This document shows, in pieces, positions 1-4,886 of a stretch of DNA of 5,185 nt; the stretch's first letter is position 1; each line of letters begins with the position of its first letter. The position numbers were made by a program, and so were the translations under genes. The notes beneath the pieces were generated by a model. It searched no databases. It was not told where the DNA came from and saw only the letters and a program-made list of their open reading frames with translations. The stretch comes from Gammaproteobacteria bacterium (GTDB lineage Bacteria; Pseudomonadota; Gammaproteobacteria; GCA-001735895), in the NCBI GenBank assembly GCA_029864065.1, contig JAOTUD010000261.1, forward strand, positions 1 through 5,185, read 5' to 3'.

Positions 1-2
1 TC

Positions 3-107
3 ATTTCACGGGCGAGTACCAAGTACGTGTGGCGCAACGCCAACGTCGCCAAGATCGTCGGCACCGAGATCCTCGAATCGCGCGTCGGCAACCTGCTCAG
101 CGACTAG
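3..107 (+). CDS. 3' end of an unrecognised protein gene (5' end outside the window)
   Basis: An open frame runs in from the left edge and stops at TAG (105-107), giving 34 C-terminal residues. The last ones read VAKIVGTEILESRVGNLLSD. The composition (many GTC, CTC, GGC and CGC codons) matches the coding style of the rest of the window, and the tail looks like an amphipathic helix with alternating Ile/Val/Leu and charged residues. No start codon, signal or catalytic motif is in view, and I do not recognise the family. The gene converges on the minus-strand GFA-family gene. As sequenced, the two overlap by 11 nt. If that gene's reading frame is repaired they would instead be separated by 2 nt, a normal convergent arrangement, which gives mild support that both ends are real. 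Coding status is inferred from codon use and context only. Confidence 0.55.
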   Translation: MSRASTKYVWRNANVAKIVGTEILESRVGNLLSD

Positions 108-519
108 ATTTAATCCGGGTCCTGGGTCCAGCCGGATGCCGGCAGGTGTTCGTCTGCGTGTAGCCAGCCGACTTTTCTTCGAGGAAGCTGTGATTTTGCG
201 GCGGCAATCGTTCGGGCTGATCGAACAGGCCGACCTGCAGATGAATTTCGTCGGGACGTTTTGCATTTTCGTAGGCGACCGGTGAGCCGCATTGCCCGCA
301 AAAACTGCGCGTGACGCCGTCGGCGGTGGCATAGCGATTGGGCATTGCGCCGGTAAACACGACCTGGTCCGGACGAAAGCCGGCGAAGGTCGTCATCACC
401 GAACCGCTGGCCCGGCGGCAGGACTCGCAGTGGCAATGGCCTACCCGGTCGGACTCGCCGTTTATTTCGAATCTGACTGCGCCGCAATAACAATGTCCGC
501 CCAGTTTGTCGTCTTTCAT
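97..519 (-). CDS. GFA/CENP-V family zinc-thiolate protein, probable frameshift near the C-terminus
   Basis: As sequenced it encodes 140 residues. It carries the cysteine set of the GFA family (named after glutathione-dependent formaldehyde-activating enzyme, related to centromere protein V): CYC at 10-12, HCHCESC with C29, C31 and C34, and CGQC with C74 and C77. In the family, the CxC and CxxC pairs hold a structural zinc and the CxCxxC triad holds a second, catalytic-type zinc. The core also shows the usual G-x-CxCGAVRF opening and the RRASGS and GSPVAY segments. The ATG at 517-519 is preceded by GGAG (526-529) with a 6-nt spacer. After residue 116 the frame reads SAGYTQTNTC, unlike the family. 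The other frame reads VGWLHADEHLPASGWTQDPD and ends at 110, which fits the family's typical W-x-x-x-D-x-LP ending. One extra A in the run at 173-176 (T on the + strand) would join them into 136 residues. The domain identity is secure, but true glutathione/formaldehyde activity is not, because most members have no known substrate. Confidence 0.88.
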   Translation of the reverse strand: MKDDKLGGHCYCGAVRFEINGESDRVGHCHCESCRRASGSVMTTFAGFRPDQVVFTGAMPNRYATADGVTRSFCGQCGSPVAYENAKRPDEIHLQVGLFDQPERLPPQNHSFLEEKSAGYTQTNTCRHPAGPRTRIKSSR

Positions 520-525
520 GGTCTA

Positions 526-529
526 CTCC
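526..529 (-). promoter_or_regulatory. Ribosome binding site of the GFA-family gene
   Basis: On the minus strand, GGAG lies 6 nt before the ATG at 519. It is the only strong Shine-Dalgarno-like match nearby and fixes the start of this gene. Confidence 0.6.
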
Positions 530-602
530 GCGCTTTGCCGAATATTAATCCGCTGATGGCGCGGAGTCGATAAAATAATATTTCGCGGCTACCGCGCCCC
601 TG

Positions 603-651
603 TTAACATATCCTGCGCTCTGCGGGTAGATAAACGGGCGAGTGATATTCT
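603..651 (+). promoter_or_regulatory. Candidate promoter region for ydcSTUV (two alternatives)
   Basis: Two sigma-70-like candidates lie in the gap before ydcS. The first pairs TTAACA (603-608, five of six matches to TTGACA) with TAGATA (627-632, a weak -10) at 18 bp spacing. The second is an extended -10, TG-A-TATTCT at 643-651, without a recognisable -35. Either would give a leader of roughly 50 to 70 nt before the ATG at 707. The location is required by the gene layout, but the exact boxes are guesses by eye. Confidence 0.3.
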
Positions 652-694
652 GGCGCCAGGACCAGTCGAGGCGCGACTTTACAACGACATGATC

Positions 695-700
695 GGGAGG
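695..700 (+). promoter_or_regulatory. Ribosome binding site that sets the ydcS start
   Basis: GGGAGG lies 6 nt upstream of ATG 707. An in-frame ATG at 689 sits ahead of this site and has no comparable purine-rich sequence at the proper distance, so 707 is chosen. The chosen start also places a clean signal peptide at the N-terminus. Confidence 0.8.
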
Positions 701-706
701 CTTCAA

Positions 707-1870
707 ATGTTAACAAATAAAATAATCGTGGCGGCAATAGCGGCCTGTTTCGCGTTGAATACTGCCCAGGTGCTTGCGGCCGACATGCTAACCAAGCTCG
801 GCAAGGGCGAGGGGCAGGTAGACATCGTCGCCTGGCCCGGGTACATCGAACGCGGCGAAACCGATCCCAGCTTCGACTGGGTGACGAAATTCGAGAACAG
901 CACCGGATGCAAGGTCAACGTCAAGACCGCAAATACCTCGGACGAAATGGTCGCGTTGATGAATGAGGGCGGCTTCGACCTCGTCACGGCTTCGGGCGAC
1001 GCCTCGCTGCGCCTGGTCGCGGGCAAGCGCGTACAGCCGGTCAATGTGAACCTGGTGCCAAGCTGGAATACGGTGGACAAGCGCCTGCAGAATGCGCCCT
1101 GGCACACTGTCGACGGGGTACATTACGGAGTTCCCTACATGTGGGGCCCCAACGTACTGATGTATGACACCCGGGCTTTCAAAAAGGCGCCGGAAAGCTG
1201 GAGTGTCGTATTCGAGGAAACCATGCTCGACGACGGCAAGTCCAGCATGGGGCGGGTACAGGCCTACGACGGCCCCATTCATGTTGCCGACGCGGCCAAT
1301 TACCTGATGTATCACCGCAAGGATCTCGGCATCAAGAACCCCTACGAACTGAACGAGGATCAGTACAAGGTGGCGCTCGACCTGTTGCGGCAACAGCGCA
1401 AGCTGGTGTCACGCTACTGGCACGACGCCTTCATCCAGATGGACGATTTCAAGAACGAGGGTGTCGTCGCGTCGGGATCCTGGCCGTTCCAGGTCAACCT
1501 GCTGCAGGCCGACAAGCATCCGGTCGCCTCGACCATTCCCCAGGAGGGCGCCACCGGCTGGGCCGATACGACGATGCTGCACGCCGACGCAAGCCATCCC
1601 AACTGCGCCTACCTGTGGATGGAGCATACGCTTTCGTCCAATTTGCAGAGCGATCTGTCGGTCTGGTTCGGCGCAAACCCGAGCGTGCCGGCCGCCTGTA
1701 CCGATGGTCGCGGCATGCAGAACGCCGCGGGCTGCAGCGCCAACGGGCTCGACGATTTCGAGAAAATCAGGTTCTGGACCACGCCGGTCTCGAAATGCAA
1801 GACGCAGGTCAGCTGCGTTCCCTACTATCGCTGGGTGTCGGATTATATCGGCGTAATTGGAGGACGTTGA
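707..1870 (+). CDS. ydcS: Periplasmic substrate-binding protein of a polyamine-type ABC importer (YdcS)
   Basis: It encodes 387 residues. The N-terminus is a Sec signal peptide: MLTNK, a hydrophobic stretch at about 6-17, and a likely cut after VLA (22-24), before ADM. The mature protein is a bacterial solute-binding protein of the PotD/PotF class. Its landmarks closely match E. coli YdcS as I remember it (381 residues): WPGYIERGETDP (43-54), FDWVTKFE, TSDEMVALM, FDLVTASGDASLRL (from 90), PYMWGPNVLMY, KSSMGRVQAYDGP, RYWHDAFIQMDDFKNEGVVAS, GWADTTMLH (W285), and the terminal SDYIGVIGGR. In E. coli YdcSTUV is reported to import putrescine, and YdcS alone has also been reported to have polyhydroxybutyrate-synthase activity. 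Putrescine or a related cation is therefore inferred here, not shown. The mature part holds six cysteines (68, 300, 331, 343, 364, 370). The last two lie six residues apart in a loop that I recall as lacking cysteines in E. coli. It is the first gene of the operon, with a strong ribosome site. Confidence 0.93.
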   Translation: MLTNKIIVAAIAACFALNTAQVLAADMLTKLGKGEGQVDIVAWPGYIERGETDPSFDWVTKFENSTGCKVNVKTANTSDEMVALMNEGGFDLVTASGDASLRLVAGKRVQPVNVNLVPSWNTVDKRLQNAPWHTVDGVHYGVPYMWGPNVLMYDTRAFKKAPESWSVVFEETMLDDGKSSMGRVQAYDGPIHVADAANYLMYHRKDLGIKNPYELNEDQYKVALDLLRQQRKLVSRYWHDAFIQMDDFKNEGVVASGSWPFQVNLLQADKHPVASTIPQEGATGWADTTMLHADASHPNCAYLWMEHTLSSNLQSDLSVWFGANPSVPAACTDGRGMQNAAGCSANGLDDFEKIRFWTTPVSKCKTQVSCVPYYRWVSDYIGVIGGR

Positions 1871-1892
1871 CCACGCAGTCTTATCGCTACCT

Positions 1893-1920
1893 CGGTGTCC
1901 ACCGCGAGCGATGGACACCG
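1893..1920 (+). promoter_or_regulatory. Intercistronic hairpin between ydcS and ydcT
   Basis: The arms CGGTGTCCA (1893-1901) and TGGACACCG (1912-1920) form a perfect 9-bp stem with a 10-nt loop, beginning 22 nt after the ydcS stop. No T-run follows, so it is not a standard intrinsic terminator. A stem here would protect the 3' end of the binding-protein message and could reduce expression of the downstream genes, as hairpins do in several binding-protein operons. That role is inferred from position. Confidence 0.55.
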
Positions 1921-1944
1921 TGATTTCAGGACCTCGATAATCGA

Positions 1945-2934
1945 ATGACGACCGCGGTTTCGTTTGCAAAAGTCTCGCGTCATTATGGCGAGGTCAGGGC
2001 CATGGACGAGGTCGACCTCGAGGTTTTCGAGGGCGAGTTCTTCGCCATGCTGGGGCCTTCCGGTTCGGGCAAAACCACCTGCCTGAGGCTGGTTGCCGGT
2101 TTCGAGCAGCCTACCTCGGGTCATATCGAGATATTTGGTCAAACCGCCGAGGGCGTGCCGCCGTTTCGCCGCAACGTCAACACGGTGTTTCAGGATTACG
2201 CGCTGTTTCCGCATTTAAACGTTATCGACAACGTCGCCTATGGCCTGATGATCCGCGGGGCAGGCAAGGCCGAGCGCTATCGAACCGCTGCCGAGGCGCT
2301 CGAACTAGTCGCGTTGCCGGGTCTCGGCAAACGCCGTGCCGGTGAACTCTCCGGCGGACAACGGCAGCGCGTAGCGCTGGCGCGCGCGCTGGTCAATAAG
2401 CCCAGGGTGCTGCTGCTCGACGAGCCGCTCGGTGCGCTCGACCTGAAGTTGCGCGAACAGATGCAGGAAGAACTGAAAAACCTGCACCGGCAGCTCGGCA
2501 TTACCTTTATCTTCGTAACCCATGACCAGAACGAGGCCCTGTCGATGGCCGACCGGGTCGCGTTATTCAACCAGGGCAAGGTGGTCCAGGTCGGCACGCC
2601 GCAGGAAATATACCGGTGTCCCAACTCGCGATTCGTCGCCGATTTCGTCGGCTCTTCGAACCTGCTACCGCCCGAATTCGTCGCCGGCATCTCCGGCCAG
2701 AACAAGTGGGCAAGCCTGCGACCCGAGGCGATCCGGCTGACGTCTGCGGGCGGGCACGAAGCCAGCGTCGTCGCCTGCAGTTACCTCGGCGGTACCACGC
2801 GTCTCGCGCTCGACCTCGGCAGCCTGCGCCTGCATGCGCTGCTGCCATCGGTTGCGACAATACCGCAACCGGGGCAGCGCGTTCGCATCGACTGGAATCC
2901 GGACGACGTGCATTTGATGGAGGACGGCATTTGA
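1945..2934 (+). CDS. ydcT: ABC importer ATPase subunit, polyamine type (YdcT)
   Basis: It encodes 329 residues and is the cytoplasmic subunit that hydrolyses ATP to drive import. All nucleotide-binding motifs are present and intact: Walker A GPSGSGKTT (37-45), Q-loop Q83 in VFQDYALFPH, signature LSGGQ (135-139), Walker B VLLLDEP (155-161, with D159 and E160), D-loop GALD (163-166), and switch histidine H193 in FVTHDQ. The remaining ~80 residues form the TOBE-like C-terminal domain usual in PotA/MalK-type ATPases. Length and sequence resemble E. coli YdcT (337 residues, from memory). The ATG at 1945 gives the expected N-terminus, and an in-frame TGA at 1921-1923 excludes much longer forms. The ribosome site is poor: the nearest match, TCAGGA (1926-1931), is 13 nt from the ATG. 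Together with the hairpin just upstream, this suggests weaker translation than ydcS. The stop overlaps the start of ydcU. Confidence 0.95.
   Translation: MTTAVSFAKVSRHYGEVRAMDEVDLEVFEGEFFAMLGPSGSGKTTCLRLVAGFEQPTSGHIEIFGQTAEGVPPFRRNVNTVFQDYALFPHLNVIDNVAYGLMIRGAGKAERYRTAAEALELVALPGLGKRRAGELSGGQRQRVALARALVNKPRVLLLDEPLGALDLKLREQMQEELKNLHRQLGITFIFVTHDQNEALSMADRVALFNQGKVVQVGTPQEIYRCPNSRFVADFVGSSNLLPPEFVAGISGQNKWASLRPEAIRLTSAGGHEASVVACSYLGGTTRLALDLGSLRLHALLPSVATIPQPGQRVRIDWNPDDVHLMEDGI
2919..2923 (+). promoter_or_regulatory. Ribosome binding site that sets the TTG start of ydcU
   Basis: GGAGG lies 7 nt before TTG 2931, inside the last codons of ydcT. The strong match at correct spacing is the main reason for choosing this non-ATG start. 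No ATG lies between it and the first membrane segment in this frame. Confidence 0.8.
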
Positions 2935-3878
2935 ATTCGCCGGTCGGCGTAATTTCGCCGGGCAGACAGGGTATATTGCGGCGCCTTGCCGATACCCTGT
3001 GGCGCCGTCCGCGCCTGCTGCTGTTGCTGATGCTGGCGCTGCCGGTGTCGTGGCTCGGCGTAATCTACCTCGGCTCTCTGGTCGCGCTGCTGGTGCAGAG
3101 TTTTTTCTCTATCGACGAGTTTTCCGGGCTGATCAACTACGAGTTTACGCTCAAGACTTATCGCGAACTGCTGATCCCGGCAAATCTCGACATCATCGTA
3201 CGCACCGTTTCGATGGCTGCGGTGGTAACCCTGGCCGCGGTCGTGGTCGCGTTTCCGATCGCCTATTACGCGGCGCGCTATGCACGCGGCAAGTGGAAGG
3301 CGGCGTTTTATATCGGTGTCATGTTGCCGCTGTGGTCCAGCTATCTGGTAAAGATTTACGCGTGGAAGCTGGTGCTCGCCCGGGAAGGAATCCTGAACTG
3401 GCTGTTCGACAAGCTGCACCTGACCTGGTTGCTCGATGCCTATTTGTCGCTGCCGCTGATTGGCGGCAATTCGCTGTCGGTCAGCTATACCGGCACCTTC
3501 CTGGTTTTTCTCTACGTGTGGCTGCCGTTCATGATTCTGCCGCTGCAGGCCTCGCTGGAACGCGTGCCGGCCAGCCTGCTGGAGGCGTCCGCCGATCTCG
3601 GGGCCTCGGCGCCACAGACTTTCCGCCACGTGGTGCTGCCGCTGTCCCTGCCCGGGGTGATCGCGGGATCGATCTTCACGTTTTCGCTGACGCTCGGGGA
3701 TTATATTATTCCGCAAATCATCGGCTCGTCGAGACTCTTTATTGGCCAGGCGGTATACACGCACCAGGGAACTGCGGGCAACATACCGCTGGCCGCGGCT
3801 TTCGCGGTGGTGCCGATCGTCATCATGGGCGTTTACCTGTGGATGGCGAAACGCGCGGGGGCTTTCGATGCGCTCTGA
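2931..3878 (+). CDS. ydcU: ABC importer inner-membrane permease (YdcU)
   Basis: It encodes 315 residues if translation begins at TTG 2931, close to the 313 I recall for E. coli YdcU. The start and the ydcT stop share TTGA (4-nt overlap), so the two genes are probably translationally coupled. The N-terminal ~28 residues are basic and cytoplasmic. The first membrane segment follows (about 29-55), and then a periplasmic stretch leading to RTVSMAAVVTLAAVVVAFPIA (from 91), the start of the binding-protein-dependent permease domain. The cytoplasmic coupling loop that docks on the ATPase reads EASADLG (218-224), continuing into QTFRHVVLPLSLPG. Other landmarks shared with YdcU are MLPLWSSYLVKIYAW, FLYVWLPFMILPLQA, FTFSLTLGDYIIPQ and the GAFDAL terminus. 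It pairs with YdcV to form the translocation channel. The first 70 nt of the coding region contain two inverted repeats (see findings). Confidence 0.93.
   Translation: MNSPVGVISPGRQGILRRLADTLWRRPRLLLLLMLALPVSWLGVIYLGSLVALLVQSFFSIDEFSGLINYEFTLKTYRELLIPANLDIIVRTVSMAAVVTLAAVVVAFPIAYYAARYARGKWKAAFYIGVMLPLWSSYLVKIYAWKLVLAREGILNWLFDKLHLTWLLDAYLSLPLIGGNSLSVSYTGTFLVFLYVWLPFMILPLQASLERVPASLLEASADLGASAPQTFRHVVLPLSLPGVIAGSIFTFSLTLGDYIIPQIIGSSRLFIGQAVYTHQGTAGNIPLAAAFAVVPIVIMGVYLWMAKRAGAFDAL
2966..3000 (+). repeat. Perfect 9-bp inverted repeat inside the 5' end of ydcU
   Basis: ACAGGGTAT (2966-2974) and ATACCCTGT (2992-3000) are exact reverse complements around 17 nt, which themselves contain CGGC/GCCG (2979-2982/2988-2991). 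A shorter CGGCG/CGCCG stem (2945-2960) precedes it. Both lie within codons 5-24 of ydcU. They are visible in the sequence, but any regulatory role is unproven and the protein code alone could explain part of it. Confidence 0.45.
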
Positions 3879-4683
3879 CGGCAATATTGGCGCTCCGATT
3901 GGGCTCAAGATCGCGGCCGGCGCCGGACTGCTGTTCCTGCACTTGCCGATTCTGCTGATATTCGTCTACGCCTTCACTACCGAGGAGCGCAGCTACCAGT
4001 GGCCGCCGCCGGGGCTGACCACGAAGTGGCTCGCGGTGACCTGGAACCGCCCCGATATCTGGGAAGCATTGTCGCTGTCGCTGAAGGTCGCGACCGTGTC
4101 GACCGCGATCGCGCTGGTGCTCGGAACCCTGTGCGCCGCGGCCGTGTCGAGAACCCGATTTTTCGGCCGCGAAACGATTTCGCTGATGGTGATTTTACCG
4201 ATCGCCCTGCCCGGGATTGTTACCGGTATCGCGCTGCGCTCGGCGTTCAACCTGTCCGACATCCCGTTTTCGACCTGGACCATTATTCTCGGCCATGCCA
4301 CGTTTTGCGTGGTTGTCGTCTATAACAACGCCGTGGCGCGCTTTCGCCGCACCTCCGCTTCGCTGGTCGAGGCGTCGATGGATCTCGGTGCCGACGGTTT
4401 CCAGACGCTGCGTTACGTGATCATGCCGAATATCGCGACCGCGCTGCTGGCGGGCGGCATGCTGGCATTCGCGTTGTCATTCGACGAGGTTATCGTGACT
4501 ACATTTACCGCCGGCCAGCAGCAGACCCTGCCGATCTGGATGCTCGAGGAACTGGTGCGCCCGCGCCAGCGGCCGGTAACGAACGTCGTCGCGATGGTTG
4601 TCGTGCTGGTCACTTTTCTGCCCATCCTCGGCGCCTTCTACCTGACCCGCGACGGCGACCAGATCGCCGGTGGTGGAAAGTGA
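3868..4683 (+). CDS. ydcV: ABC importer inner-membrane permease (YdcV)
   Basis: It encodes 271 residues (E. coli YdcV is 264, from memory). The ATG at 3868 overlaps the end of ydcU by 11 nt. A G-run (3857-3861) lies 6 nt upstream as a modest ribosome site, and coupled translation is likely. The first membrane segment is about 16-36 (GLLFLHLPILLIFVYAF). The permease core then follows with LSLKVATVSTAIALVLGTL, VILPIALPGIVTGIALRSAF and GHATFCVVVVYNNAVARFRR. The ATPase-contacting loop is EASMDLG (168-174), leading into QTLRYVIMPN, and after it come LAGGMLAFALSFDEVIVTTF and PVTNVVAMVVVLVT. These segments track E. coli YdcV nearly throughout. The stretch after GIALRSAF (NLSDIPFSTW) is where it differs most. 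The TGA stop is the first three bases of a perfect 16-bp hairpin. No patD/ydcW-like dehydrogenase follows, unlike in E. coli. Confidence 0.94.
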   Translation: MRSDGNIGAPIGLKIAAGAGLLFLHLPILLIFVYAFTTEERSYQWPPPGLTTKWLAVTWNRPDIWEALSLSLKVATVSTAIALVLGTLCAAAVSRTRFFGRETISLMVILPIALPGIVTGIALRSAFNLSDIPFSTWTIILGHATFCVVVVYNNAVARFRRTSASLVEASMDLGADGFQTLRYVIMPNIATALLAGGMLAFALSFDEVIVTTFTAGQQQTLPIWMLEELVRPRQRPVTNVVAMVVVLVTFLPILGAFYLTRDGDQIAGGGK

Positions 4684-4716
4684 CTGCTTGCATGGCTAAA
4701 GCCATGCAAGCAGTCA
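4681..4716 (+). terminator. Perfect 16-bp hairpin starting at the ydcV stop codon
   Basis: The arms TGACTGCTTGCATGGC (4681-4696) and GCCATGCAAGCAGTCA (4701-4716) are exact reverse complements around a TAAA loop. The first three bases are the ydcV stop codon. No U-tract follows on the + strand (TCCCGG), and on the minus strand only CTTTCC follows, so it is not a textbook intrinsic terminator. It probably still acts as the 3' end of the operon message, blocking exonucleases or marking a Rho- or processing-dependent end. It lies between convergent genes, where a two-way structure would serve both. Confidence 0.6.
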
Positions 4717-4886
4717 TCCCGGAAAGCGCGCAGGCCTTTGCGGCCCGGCTTATCCGGGATCCAGTGAACCCAATCGTGCGTCGGCTCTAATTTACAGAAT
4801 CTAGATCCATCAAGATCCCCGCCCCGGCTCGGGGCCCCGGGGGGACCTTTCGCGGGGATGACGTCAACGAGGCACGGTGGTCGGGG
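4684..4886. other. Non-coding gap between convergent ydcV and hemerythrin genes
   Basis: Apart from the hairpin and the paired palindromes, I find no gene, RNA gene or promoter here. Positions 4764-4812, between the two palindromic units, are unstructured and AT-richer, and 4863-4886 is plain spacer. Confidence 0.7.
4713..4862. repeat. REPIN-like element: two palindromic units in inverted orientation
   Basis: The outer ends GTCATCCC (4713-4720) and GGGATGAC (4855-4862) are exact reverse complements. Each half is itself palindromic: ATCCCGGA/TCCGGGAT (4716-4723/4753-4760) and ATCCCCGC/GCGGGGAT (4815-4822/4852-4859). Read inward from the outer ends, the halves begin GTCATCCCGGAAAG and GTCATCCCCGCGAAAG, a short indel apart. 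This is the look of a GTCAT(T/C)CCCGCG-type repetitive extragenic palindrome doublet, a class found in many copies in proteobacterial genomes and in some cases spread by RAYT-type transposases. It sits in the convergent gap after ydcV. One copy is visible, so repetitiveness elsewhere is inferred. The second half has a GC-rich core (4822-4847) with nested C- and G-runs. Confidence 0.6.

Noticed and set aside
689..706. Upstream in-frame ATG at 689 as the ydcS start
   Set aside because: The GGGAGG ribosome site lies downstream of it, and it would add MIGRLQ ahead of an already good signal peptide. ATG 707 has the site at ideal spacing.
737..748. Possible lipobox (IAAC, Cys14) making YdcS a lipoprotein
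   Set aside because: The cysteine falls in the middle of the hydrophobic stretch after only 13 residues, and a standard VLA-AD signal peptidase I site follows. E. coli YdcS is described as a soluble periplasmic protein.
788..1393. Antisense open frame of about 200 codons over ydcS
   Set aside because: The opposite strand encodes a highly conserved binding protein. The antisense product shows no motif and no ribosome site was seen.
2616..2930. Longer upstream reading of the ydcU frame
   Set aside because: It runs inside ydcT, gives an Arg/Ala-rich sequence unlike any permease, and lacks a ribosome site. The TTG at 2931 fits the family length.
2781..3958. Long open frames opposite or out of phase with ydcU (375-codon antisense, 319-codon sense)
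   Set aside because: They are by-products of GC-rich codon bias. Their translations are Arg/Gln/Gly-rich with no domain pattern, and they overlap well-supported permease genes entirely.
4681..4720. Classical Rho-independent terminator after ydcV
   Set aside because: The stem is perfect but no run of T follows on either strand, so only a general 3'-end hairpin role is claimed.
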